A stretch of DNA of 39,927 bases from Alphaproteobacteria bacterium. Lineage in GTDB: Bacteria; Pseudomonadota; Alphaproteobacteria; SHVV01. The notes under the pieces were generated by a model that had not been told where the DNA came from, searched no databases, and was given only the letters and a program-made list of their open reading frames with translations. Of the stretch, positions 1 to 8,846 are shown one piece after another; positions within the stretch are counted from its first letter, which is position 1, and every line of letters starts with the position of its first letter. Position numbers and translations under genes: made by a program. The DNA lies in NCBI GenBank assembly GCA_009694095.1, contig SHVV01000006.1, positions 1 through 39,927 on the forward strand, given 5' to 3'.

Positions 1-49
1 CGCCCGCGCGTTCGTCGAGGGCCGCGGCCGCGGCGGCTCGTTCGACTGA
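1..49 (+). CDS. C-terminal end of an unidentified upstream ORF (...ARAFVEGRGRGGSFD*)
   Basis: Open frame from the window edge to TGA at 47-49; too short to identify. Confidence 0.35.
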   Translation, partial: ARAFVEGRGRGGSFD

Positions 50-65
50 GCGCGCGGGCCAGCGC

Positions 66-671
66 TCAGCCCCCAGCCTTCAGCCGCGCGATCTCGGCCC
101 CGAGCGCGGTGATGCGCCGCTCGTAGCCGGCTGCGGCTTAGAGCGAGACTTCGGCCGTGATCTTCTGTGGAATGTGCTGCGGGCAGTTGCAGTCCCACGC
201 GGCGATCGTAAACAGGATCGCCTGCTCGGGCGTCGCGTCTTAGCCTTCGGGAAAGAGCCGGGCAATCAATGCGGGGTCGGTTTCGACCACCCGCGCCGTA
301 CCCCAGATTTTGATCCGGCGGCGATTGACGTAGTCCATCACGAAGATGAACGCCTGCGGGTTGTCGGCGAGGTTGCCGGAGGAGGTGTACTGGCGATTGC
401 CCCTATAGTCGGCGAAGCTCAGGGTTTTCTCGTCCAGCACGCGCAAGAATCCGCGCGGCCTGCCCTGGTGCTGAATGTAAGGTCGGCCGGCGGCATTGGC
501 GTTCCCGAGGTAGAACGAATCAGCATCGGACAGGAACGCGGCGAGGTTCTCGGTCACGGTCGTGGCCCAGCCGCGTTTTTCCTCCCTCCGCGCGTACGAC
601 GAGCGCGAGCCGCGCTTGCTTTGGATCGCCTTGACCGTTGGTGTGAAGGCGACATCGGAAAAAACAGTCAT
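66..671 (-). pseudogene. Pyridoxamine 5'-phosphate oxidase-like flavin protein, interrupted by two in-frame TAA codons
   Basis: MTVFSDVAFTPTVKAIQ...FLSDADSFYLGNANAAGRPYIQHQGRPRGFLRVLD... then PEG*DATPEQAILFTIAAWDCNCPQHIPQKI...: family-typical C-terminus continues in the same frame after TAA (240-242) and a second TAA (138-140), ending at TGA 66-68. Confidence 0.75.
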
Positions 672-794
672 ATCGAAAATCCTCGGGTTTAGGGCCGGAG
701 GCCCTCGTGGGCTCCGCTTTCCACACAACCTAACAATTCTGCTTTTTTATATAATTTTGTATTTTTGATATTAATTATCTTAATATTCGGAATA

Positions 795-1697
795 ATGAAT
801 CAGTTCGAATGCATCGCCACCTTTGTCACCGTTGTCGAGAATCGCGGTTTCTAGGCCACGTCGCGCCGTCTAGGCGTGCCGCTTCCAAACGTGAGCCGCA
901 AAGTCGCCGAGCTTGAGGACGCGCTCCGCGTCCGGCTCCTTAACCCAACGACGCGCCGGGTATCGCTCATCGACAACGGTCGGCAATTTTTCGAGTCGTG
1001 CCGGCGTATTCTCGACGAGCTCAGCGAAGCGGAACGGGCCGTCACCGGCGAGTATCACGCCCCGCGCGGCGAATTGGTCTTGACGGCACCGATCGTTTTC
1101 GGCCGCTTGCATATCGTGCCGATCGTCCCCGAGTTCCTCGCCGCGTTTACCGAGGTCGACGTTCGGTTACAGCTCGTCGACCGCATGGTGAACTTGATCG
1201 ACGAAAACGCCGACGTGGCGCTCCGAATCGGCGAACTTTCGGATAGCGCCATGGTGGCGATCAGGCTCGGAGTCACACGCCCGGTTGTATGCGCGAGCCC
1301 GGCATATCTCGCCGGCCGCGGCGTGCCCGATCGTCCCGAAGCGCTCGCACGCCACGCCTGCATCTCGTTCACCGGGCTCGCGGCCGCCAGCCAATGGCCG
1401 TTCCGCGCCGGACGAATGCGGCAAACGGTCCCGGTGCACCCGCGTCTCGTGGTCACCACCGCCGAAGCGGCGATCGACGCGGCGATCGCCGGAGTTGGCA
1501 TCACCCGCGTTCTCTCTTATCAAGTCGCCCAAGCGCTGAAAGAGGGACGATTGTCGATCGTGCTCGCCGACTTCGAACTCGAGCCGCTGCCGGTGAGCCT
1601 CGTTCACCTCAGCGGTCGGCTCATTCCAGCCAAGTTGCGCTCGTTCCTGGACTTCGCTGCTGCGCGCCTGCGCTCGCAACTGGAATCGCTCGGATGA
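795..1697 (+). pseudogene. LysR-family transcriptional regulator with in-frame amber codon in the HTH region
   Basis: ATG 795 MNQFECIATFVTVVENRGF*ATSRRLGVPLPNVSRKVAELEDALRVRLLNPTTRRVSL...; TAG at 852-854 (codon 20), same frame continues to TGA 1697. A GTG restart at 876 would lack the first half of the HTH. Confidence 0.75.
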
Positions 1698-1709
1698 TCA
1701 GGCGCCGCG

Positions 1710-2324
1710 ATGTTCGCCGGTAACGATCTCACCTGCATTCGCGGCGAGCGGGTAGTGTTCCGCGGCCTCGATTTCGTCGCCGCGCCCGGCGTGGCGCTCG
1801 TGCTTCAGGGTCCCAACGGCGCCGGCAAATCGAGCCTGCTGCGCCTGGCCGCCGGGTTGCTCACCGCCGCCGAGGGCGCGCTCACCTGGAACGGAACGGC
1901 GATCACCCAGGACCCCGACGCCCACAGCGCCTGCCTCGTCTATGTCGGTCACTTGGATGCGGTGAAGCCGGCGCTCACCGCGCGCGAGAACCTAGCGTTC
2001 TGGTCGCGCCTGGGCGGCGGCCCGGCCGAGGTCGGCGGGGCGCTCGAGAGCCTAGGCCTCGGCCCGCTCGCCGACGTGCGCACCCGACTGCTTTCGGCCG
2101 GCGAGCGGCGGCGGCTCAATCTGGCCCGCCTGGCGCTCCGCCCAGCCAAGCTCTGGCTGCTCGACGAGCCCACGGTTTCGCTCGATGCAGCGAGCGTCGC
2201 GCTCTTCGCCGCACTCGCCCGCGCGCACCTCGGCGCCGGCGGCCTTATCATCGCGGCGACGCACGTCGCGCTCGACTTGCCGGGCCGCGTCCTGGCAATG
2301 CGTTCGAACGCACGGGCCGCATGA
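1710..2324 (+). CDS. ccmA: Heme exporter ATP-binding protein CcmA
   Basis: Walker A GPNGAGKSS, LSAGERRRLNLARL signature, LLDEPTVSLD; followed by ccmB with ATGA overlap. Confidence 0.95.
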   Translation: MFAGNDLTCIRGERVVFRGLDFVAAPGVALVLQGPNGAGKSSLLRLAAGLLTAAEGALTWNGTAITQDPDAHSACLVYVGHLDAVKPALTARENLAFWSRLGGGPAEVGGALESLGLGPLADVRTRLLSAGERRRLNLARLALRPAKLWLLDEPTVSLDAASVALFAALARAHLGAGGLIIAATHVALDLPGRVLAMRSNARAA

Positions 2325-2986
2325 ACGCATTCGCCCGCATCTTCGCCCGCGACGCGAGCTTGGCGTTCCGCCACGGCGGCGGCGCCGGACTCGCGGTCGC
2401 CTTCTTCGTCCTCACCGTAACGCTCTTTCCGCTCGGTATCGGGCCCGAGACGCAAATCCTTGAGCGGGTAAGCGCCGGCGTCGTCTGGGTCGCGGCCCTG
2501 CTGGCAACCCTGCTCTCGCTCGATCGGTTGTTCCAGGCCGACTACGAGGACGGCAGCCTCGATCTCCTCGCGCTCGCGCCGCTGCCGCTCGCGCTCGTGG
2601 TGCTGGCCAAGTGCGCGGCGCATTGGCTGACGACCGGCCTTCCGCTCCTGATCGCCGCGCCGGTGCTCGCGCTGCTCCTCAATATGGACGCCGGCGGTCT
2701 CGGCGCATTGGTGCTGGCGATGCTCTTGGGCACGCCGATCCTTTCGATCTTCGGCGCGATCGGCGCAGCGCTCACGGTCGGCGTCCGGCGGGGCGGCGTG
2801 CTGCTCACGATTCTCGTGCTTCCGCTCTACATCCCGGTGCTGATTTTCGGCGTCTGCGCCATCGAGGGCGCGATTTCCGGCCTGGGCGCCAGGCCGCATC
2901 TCCTGGTCTTGGGCGCGCTGCTCCTGGGCGCGCTCGCGCTCGGCCCCTGGGCGGCGGCCGCGAGCCTTCGGCTTAACCTCGACTGA
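2321..2986 (+). CDS. ccmB: Heme exporter membrane protein CcmB
   Basis: Hydrophobic ~221 aa protein with CcmB-type sequence (DRLFQADYEDGSLDLL...GTPILSIFGAIGAALTVG); operon position. Confidence 0.95.
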   Translation: MNAFARIFARDASLAFRHGGGAGLAVAFFVLTVTLFPLGIGPETQILERVSAGVVWVAALLATLLSLDRLFQADYEDGSLDLLALAPLPLALVVLAKCAAHWLTTGLPLLIAAPVLALLLNMDAGGLGALVLAMLLGTPILSIFGAIGAALTVGVRRGGVLLTILVLPLYIPVLIFGVCAIEGAISGLGARPHLLVLGALLLGALALGPWAAAASLRLNLD

Positions 2987-3015
2987 ACGCCGGCCTTCGG
3001 GGCACTATCGCCGCC

Positions 3016-3741
3016 ATGCTGCATCGCTTCGCCAATCCCGCGCGCTTCGGCCGCATCATCGCCGCCATCCTGCCGTGGGGCGCCGGAGCGAGCGTGCTGC
3101 TGCTCGCGTTGGGGCTGTATCTCGCGCTATTCGTCGTTCCGCCCGACTACCAGCAAAAGGAAACGGTACGGATCATGTTCGTCCACGTGCCGGCGGCATG
3201 GATGGCGACCATGATCTACGCAGTGATGGCGCTGGCTTCAGCGGTTGCGCTGGTTTGGAAGCACCCGGTCGCCGATTTGAGCGCCAAGGCGGCGGCGCCG
3301 ATCGGCGCCGGCTTCACGTTCGTCGCGCTCGCGACCGGCTCGCTCTGGGGCCAACCGATGTGGGGCAGCTGGTGGGTGTGGGACGCCCGGCTCACCTCGG
3401 TCCTCATCCTTTTTTTCCTGTACTTAGGCTACATCGCGCTCTGGGAGGCGATCGACGATCCGGCGCGCGCCGCCAAGGCGGCGGCGATCCTAGCGCTGGT
3501 CGGAGCGGTCAACGTGCCGATCATCAAGTTCTCAGTCGACTGGTGGAACACGCTGCACCAACCCGCGAGCATCTTGAAGCTCTCGGGCTCGACCATCCAC
3601 GCCTCGATGCTCTACCCGCTCTTGGTGATGATCGCCGGCTTCACCGCGTTCTTCGTCACGGTTCTGATCATCCGCATGCAACGCGAATTGGCCGCCCGCC
3701 GCGTCCGCGCCCTCGCTTTGGGCGGTTCGGCGGACTCGTAA
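3016..3741 (+). CDS. ccmC: Heme exporter protein CcmC
   Basis: Tryptophan-rich motif WGQPMWGSWWVWDARLTS; VHVPAAWMA; operon position. Confidence 0.95.
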   Translation: MLHRFANPARFGRIIAAILPWGAGASVLLLALGLYLALFVVPPDYQQKETVRIMFVHVPAAWMATMIYAVMALASAVALVWKHPVADLSAKAAAPIGAGFTFVALATGSLWGQPMWGSWWVWDARLTSVLILFFLYLGYIALWEAIDDPARAAKAAAILALVGAVNVPIIKFSVDWWNTLHQPASILKLSGSTIHASMLYPLLVMIAGFTAFFVTVLIIRMQRELAARRVRALALGGSADS

Positions 3742-3750
3742 ATACTGGCA

Positions 3751-3795
3751 CCATCCCTCCCCTCGAGGGAGGTGCTGGGGAGCTTCCCCGATGGC
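3751..3795. repeat. GC-rich palindromic intergenic element (CCCTCCCCTCGAGGGAGG core)
   Basis: Inverted repeat ccatccctcccctcgagggagg; resembles other copies in this window. Confidence 0.55.
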
Positions 3796-3799
3796 GCCC

Positions 3800-4972
3800 T
3801 CACACCGCACTGCGCGCGCGAAGCTTCCCGATCGTCGCCGCGTCGCAGCCGATTCGTTGCAAGATTTCTTCCGTGTGTTCGCCGACTTGGGCCAAGGCCG
3901 GATTCACGCGCCCCGGCTCGTCGGCGTACTTGATCGGTACGCCGATATGATCGTTGCCCTCGGCGTCAGTCACCCGCATGGCGCGGGCGCGAACGTGCGG
4001 CCGCTCCCACGCTTCGGCTAGGTCCAGCACCGGCATCGCCGGAATGTCGCGTCCTTCGAACCACGCCTCCCATTCCGCACGGGTCTTGGCGCGGAACGCG
4101 GCGCGCAGGAACGCGATCGCGGGCGCGTGCCCGGGTCCCGCCGGCCCAGCGACCGCGGCGATGTATTCGGGCGCGCCCAGGCCATTGAACAAATTCGCGA
4201 CGAATTTCTTCTCGCCGCCGCCCATGGCGATGTGGCCGCCGTCCTTGGTGGCGTAAATATTGAACATGGCGTTGCCGCCGAGGGTGCGCTCGTCCGCCGG
4301 GTCGGGCGCGCGGCCACCGCCGAACACCGGACCGACGATATTGGGCTCGGCGGCCAAGACCGATTCGAACATGCTGACGTCGAGGTAATCGCCGGCGCCA
4401 GTTTTCTCGCGGCGGTAAAGCGCCATGACAACGCCAGCGAACACCAGCTGCGCCGCCAGGATATCGGCGATCGCGACGCCCAAGAGCGCCGGCCCGCCGC
4501 CCTCGGGCGAGCGCGATAGCGAGAGCGCGCCGGCCGCAGCGACCGTCGCGGTATCGTGCGCCGCCACGTCGCGCCACGGGCCGGTTTGGCCGAAGGCCGA
4601 AAGCGAACAATAGACCAGGCGCGGATTGGCGGCGCGCAGGCTTTCCGGCCCCAACCCCAGCCGCGCCATCACGCCGGGGCGGAACGACTCGACCATCACG
4701 TCGGCGCCAGCCGCGAGCTTCATCAGCAGCGCTTTCGCTTCCGCGTCCTTCAAGTTGAGCGTCACGCTTTTCTTGCCGCGGTGCGTCGAGCGGTACATCA
4801 CCGTGTGGCCGCCCTGGGTCCACGGAAAATACTGGGTCGAGCGGCCCGGCTCGGGCGCCGCCGGGTTCTCAATCTTGATCACCTCAGCGCCGTGGTCCGC
4901 CATCATCTGGGTCGCGAGCGGCCCCGGCAAAAACAGCGAGAGGTCGATCACGCGCACGCCGTCGAGTTTCAT
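3800..4972 (-). CDS. CaiB/BaiF type III CoA-transferase family protein
   Basis: MKLDGVRVIDLSLFLPGPLATQMMADHGAEVIKIENP...; SAFGQTGPWRDVAAHD; DYLDVSMFES. Start chosen at the Met of MKLDGV. Confidence 0.88.
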   Translation of the reverse strand: MKLDGVRVIDLSLFLPGPLATQMMADHGAEVIKIENPAAPEPGRSTQYFPWTQGGHTVMYRSTHRGKKSVTLNLKDAEAKALLMKLAAGADVMVESFRPGVMARLGLGPESLRAANPRLVYCSLSAFGQTGPWRDVAAHDTATVAAAGALSLSRSPEGGGPALLGVAIADILAAQLVFAGVVMALYRREKTGAGDYLDVSMFESVLAAEPNIVGPVFGGGRAPDPADERTLGGNAMFNIYATKDGGHIAMGGGEKKFVANLFNGLGAPEYIAAVAGPAGPGHAPAIAFLRAAFRAKTRAEWEAWFEGRDIPAMPVLDLAEAWERPHVRARAMRVTDAEGNDHIGVPIKYADEPGRVNPALAQVGEHTEEILQRIGCDAATIGKLRARSAV

Positions 4973-5108
4973 CGCGACCCCCTTGGCTCGAATGGAGCCG
5001 CAACGTTCGCACGTGTGCGCCTCAACCTCCAAGCATCAACCGGGCGAACGGCGCCAGCCCCAAGCGAGCGAAAGCAAAACGGGCTGGAGCGCCCCAGTTC
5101 ACCCAAAC

Positions 5109-5480
5109 CTAATGGAAGCGCCGACGATGCGCGTCGGGATAGTGCGGATGCGCGTGCTTCAGCGGTTCGTGAACGTGCGCATGCACATGCGGCTCGTCAG
5201 TCGGGTCGTCGTCGCTATGGTCATGCTGGTGGTGTTCGTCGTGCCGATGACCGTAGGCATGAGTTCCGTTCCCGTGCTCATGCTCGTGGGCATGCCGTTC
5301 CGTCAGGTGGGACCAAACGCCAATCCGCATCAACGCCGCGGCCGCCAGCATCGGCGCGGTGGCCGGCTCGCCGAAGACGACGACCGCGACGCCGACCCCG
5401 ACAAACGAGGCGGCCGATCGAGAACCCCATGACCAACTTCTCGAACCTACGGTCGCTTTAGGAACTAGCGTGGGCGGCAA
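5109..5480 (-). pseudogene. Probable C-terminal remnant of a DMT/EamA-like transporter with His-rich tail
   Basis: ...SFVGVGVAVVVFGEPATAPMLAAAALMRIGVWSHLTERHAHEHEHGNGTHAYGHRHDEHHQHDHSDDDPTDEPHVHAHVHEPLKHAHPHYPDAHRRRFH*; no N-terminal transmembrane segments recognisable upstream. Confidence 0.5.
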
Positions 5481-5668
5481 GTACCATCAAGGAAGCACGA
5501 CCACGGGCGACCACCGCGACGATCTCGACAGCATCATTACGCGGTCGGCCCACGGTTGCATTCGCGCGTCGTGCGCTTCATGCTAGCGACATACGGACAG
5601 GTCCGGAGTACAAGGTGCTCCGCGCCTCGGGCGACACCCCGCGCGTTAACGAGGCGGCGCGATCGACG

Positions 5669-5869
5669 ATGGAAGCAGTGGTTGAGTTCTTAGCGATGGG
5701 TGGCCACGCGGCCTATATCTGGCCAGCGTTCGGGCTGACGGCAGTTGTCATGATCGGCCTCTTGGTCGCGAGCCTGCGCGCGTTGAAACGCGAGCGCGCC
5801 ACGCTCGTGTCCCTCGAAGCCGCTCGGCCGGCGGGGCGGCGAGTGGCCGACGACGGGCCGGCGTCGTGA
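5669..5869 (+). CDS. ccmD: Heme exporter protein CcmD
   Basis: FLAMGGHAAYIWPAFGLTAVVMIGLLVASLRALKRERATLVSLE, typical CcmD; overlaps ccmE start (GTGA). Confidence 0.88.
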   Translation: MEAVVEFLAMGGHAAYIWPAFGLTAVVMIGLLVASLRALKRERATLVSLEAARPAGRRVADDGPAS

Positions 5870-6321
5870 AGCGCAAGCACAAGCGGCTCACGTTCGTCGC
5901 CGTCGGCATGGCGCTCTTGGCCGTCGCGGTCGCGCTGATGCTGGTCGTGTTCGAGGGTAGCGTCGTCTTCTTCTATAGCCCGACCGACGTGAAGGAGAAG
6001 CAGGTGCCCCCGGAGAAGCGCTTCCGCCTGGGCGGCCTGGTCGAGGAGAAGAGCGTCGCCAAGGCGAGCGATGGGCTCACCACCACGTTCCGCGTCACCG
6101 ATCTCGCCAACGTCGTTACCGTGACCTATCGCGGCCTGCTGCCCGATCTCTTCCGCGAGGGCCAAGGCGTGGTCGCCGAGGGCAAGCTAAGGCCCGATGG
6201 AGTTTTCGTAGCATCCGAAGTGCTCGCCAAGCACGATGAAACCTATATGCCGCCCGAGGTCGCCGATGCCTTGAAGAAGGGCGGCCAGTGGAAGGGCGAG
6301 AAGAGCGTCAAGAAGCCATGA
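5866..6321 (+). CDS. ccmE: Cytochrome c maturation heme chaperone CcmE
   Basis: KRKHKRLTFVAVGMALLAVAVALMLVVF...FFYSPTDV...FRLGGLVEEKSV...VLAKHDETYMPPEV (heme-binding His context). Confidence 0.95.
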   Translation: MKRKHKRLTFVAVGMALLAVAVALMLVVFEGSVVFFYSPTDVKEKQVPPEKRFRLGGLVEEKSVAKASDGLTTTFRVTDLANVVTVTYRGLLPDLFREGQGVVAEGKLRPDGVFVASEVLAKHDETYMPPEVADALKKGGQWKGEKSVKKP

Positions 6322-8309
6322 TCCCCGAGCTTGGACATTACGCGGTGGTGCTGGCGCTGGCGGTCGCGATCGCCCAGATGCTGATCCCGCTGATCGGCGC
6401 CAGTCGCGCTCTGCCGTCATGGGTCGCGGTGGCGCGGCCAGCCGCTGTGGCGCAATTCGCCTTCGTCGCGTTCGCGTTCGCGGCGCTGATGTATTCCTAC
6501 ATCGTCTCGGATTTCAGCGTCATCAACGTCGCCGAGAACTCGCACACCCTGAAGCCGATGCTTTACAAAGTGACGGGGTTGTGGGGGAACCACGAGGGTT
6601 CGCTGCTGCTCTGGGTTTTCATGCTTACTGCGTTCGGCGCGGCGGTGGCGCTGTTCGGCGGCAATCTGCCGCCGACGCTCCGCGCCCGCGTGCTAGCCGT
6701 CCAGGCGGCGGTTGGGGTCGGGTTCTACCTTTTCATCCTGCTCACCTCGAATCCGTTCGGACGCATCCTGCCGCCGCCCTTGGAGGGCCATGGTCTGAAC
6801 CCGCTCTTGCAGGACCCCGGTCTCGCTTTTCACCCGCCGTTCCTCTACCTGGGCTACGTCGGCTTCTCGATGGCGTTCTCGTTCGCGATCGCCGCTTTGA
6901 TCGAAGGCCGAGTCGATCCTGCGTGGGCGCGTTGGGTCCGGCCATGGACGCTCGCCGCCTGGTGCGCGCTCACGCTCGGCATCGCTCTGGGCTCATGGTG
7001 GGCGTACTACGAATTGGGTTGGGGCGGCTGGTGGTTCTGGGACCCGGTCGAGAACGCCTCGTTCATGCCTTGGCTGCTCGGCACCGCGCTCTTGCACACC
7101 GCGATCGTGGTCGAGAAGCGTGACGCGCTGAAGACCTGGACCATCCTGTTGGCGCTCCTCACCTTCGCGCTGTCGCTCTTGGGCACGTTCCTGGTGCGAT
7201 CGGGCGTCCTCACCTCAGTGCACGCCTTCGCGACCGATCCCGAGCGCGGCGTTTTCATCCTGCTCTTTCTCGTCATCGTGGTCGGCGGCTCGCTGACGCT
7301 GTACGCGATCCGCGCGCCAACGCTCGGCAACGGCGGCCTGTTTCAACCGATCAGCCGCGAAGGCGCGCTCATCTTCAACAATTTGCTGCTGACGACGGCC
7401 TGCGCGACCGTGTTCATCGGCACGATGTACCCGCTTTTCCTCGACGCCGTCGCCGGCGCCAAGGTCTCGGTCGGCCCGCCCTATTTCAACGGCACATTCG
7501 CGCCTCTCATGGTGCCGCTGATCGCCGCCATGGCAGTCGGGCCGCTCTTGCCATGGAAGCGCGGCGACATCGCCGGGGCATTCGGCCGGCTGAAATTCGC
7601 CTTCGCCGCCGCCGCGCTGGTCGCGCTGGCGACGCTCTACTTCGCGTGGGGCGGCCCGGTTCTCGCCGTGTTCGGCATGGCGGTCGCGGCGTGGCTCATC
7701 GTCGGCGCGGCGGTCGAATTCGCCGAGCGCGTTCGCCTGTTTCGCGCGCCGCTCGCCGAAACCTGGCGACGCGCGCTGCACTTACCGCGCGCCGCCTACG
7801 GCATGTCGATCGCCCACGCCGGCATGGGCCTCGTCGTCATGGGAATCGTCGCGACCAGCTCTTGGGAGCAAGAAAAACTCCTGATCATGAAGCCCGGCGA
7901 TCGAACGTCGATCGCCGGCTACGACATCGCCTTCGAAGGCGTCAGCAACGTGCGCGGGCCCAACTACTCGGCCGCGCGCGGCCATTATCAGGTGACGCGC
8001 GCCGGCGCGTTCATCGCCCGCATGGAACCCGAGCAGCGGAGCTATCCGACGCCACCGATGCAAACCTCGGAAGCCGCGATCCGCCCGCGCACCGACGGCG
8101 ATCTATATATCGCCATCGGCGACCCGGCTGAAAACGGCGGCTGGGCGACGCGGCTTTATCACAAGCCACTGGTGCACTGGATTTGGTTCGGCGCGTTCGT
8201 CATGGTCGGCGGCGGCCTTATTTCGCTCACCGACCGGCGCCATCGCGTCGGTGCCCCGGCCCGGCAGCGCGGGCCGGCGGTCCAGCCGGATGTCCAGGCG
8301 GCGGAGTAG
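6318..8309 (+). CDS. ccmF: Heme lyase CcmF/NrfE family protein
   Basis: ATGA overlap with ccmE; MIPELGHYAVVLALAVAIAQ...WGNHEGSLLLW...WAYYELGWGGWWFWDPVENASFMPWL. Confidence 0.95.
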   Translation: MIPELGHYAVVLALAVAIAQMLIPLIGASRALPSWVAVARPAAVAQFAFVAFAFAALMYSYIVSDFSVINVAENSHTLKPMLYKVTGLWGNHEGSLLLWVFMLTAFGAAVALFGGNLPPTLRARVLAVQAAVGVGFYLFILLTSNPFGRILPPPLEGHGLNPLLQDPGLAFHPPFLYLGYVGFSMAFSFAIAALIEGRVDPAWARWVRPWTLAAWCALTLGIALGSWWAYYELGWGGWWFWDPVENASFMPWLLGTALLHTAIVVEKRDALKTWTILLALLTFALSLLGTFLVRSGVLTSVHAFATDPERGVFILLFLVIVVGGSLTLYAIRAPTLGNGGLFQPISREGALIFNNLLLTTACATVFIGTMYPLFLDAVAGAKVSVGPPYFNGTFAPLMVPLIAAMAVGPLLPWKRGDIAGAFGRLKFAFAAAALVALATLYFAWGGPVLAVFGMAVAAWLIVGAAVEFAERVRLFRAPLAETWRRALHLPRAAYGMSIAHAGMGLVVMGIVATSSWEQEKLLIMKPGDRTSIAGYDIAFEGVSNVRGPNYSAARGHYQVTRAGAFIARMEPEQRSYPTPPMQTSEAAIRPRTDGDLYIAIGDPAENGGWATRLYHKPLVHWIWFGAFVMVGGGLISLTDRRHRVGAPARQRGPAVQPDVQAAE

Positions 8310-8312
8310 CCG

Positions 8313-8846
8313 ATGCGTTGGCGCACAGTCCTCCCGCTGGTGCTCTTCGCCGTACTCGCGGTGGCGCTTGGCGTCGGATTGACGCTCAACCCGCGCGATA
8401 TCCCCTCGGCGCTCATCGACAAACAGGTTCCCGACTTCGCTCTACCGCCGGTGCCGGGCAAAGCGCTCGGACTCGCGAGCGCCGATCTCAAGAACGGCGA
8501 GGTCGCGCTCGTCAACGTGTTCGCGTCGTGGTGCGTCGCCTGCCGCGCCGAGCACCCGCTGTTGATGGAACTCGCCCGCCGCCGCACCGTCCCGCTGCAC
8601 GGCCTGGCCTACAAGGACGCGCCCGCCGACTCGGCCCGTTGGCTCGCCGAGTGGGGCGATCCCTATGAGCGCACCGGCGTCGACCGCGTGGGCCGCGTCG
8701 GCATCGACTTCGGCGTCTATGGCGTGCCGGAAACGTTCGTCGTCGACGGCCAAGGTCGGATCGTCTTCAAGCACATCGGCCCGATCACACCACGCGATCT
8801 CGAGTCCAAGATACTGCCGGCCATCGCCACGGCGCGCGGATCATGA
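8313..8846 (+). CDS. ccmG: Thiol:disulfide interchange protein CcmG/DsbE
   Basis: Thioredoxin-like: FASWCVACRAEHP, GVYGVPETFVVDGQGRI; operon position. Confidence 0.93.
   Translation: MRWRTVLPLVLFAVLAVALGVGLTLNPRDIPSALIDKQVPDFALPPVPGKALGLASADLKNGEVALVNVFASWCVACRAEHPLLMELARRRTVPLHGLAYKDAPADSARWLAEWGDPYERTGVDRVGRVGIDFGVYGVPETFVVDGQGRIVFKHIGPITPRDLESKILPAIATARGS

Noticed and set aside
852-854. Programmed amber readthrough or pyrrolysine/selenocysteine in LysR
   Set aside because: No pyl/sel signals visible, Ser is the natural residue at this HTH position, and TAG is one C>A change from TCG; ordinary nonsense mutation is simpler.
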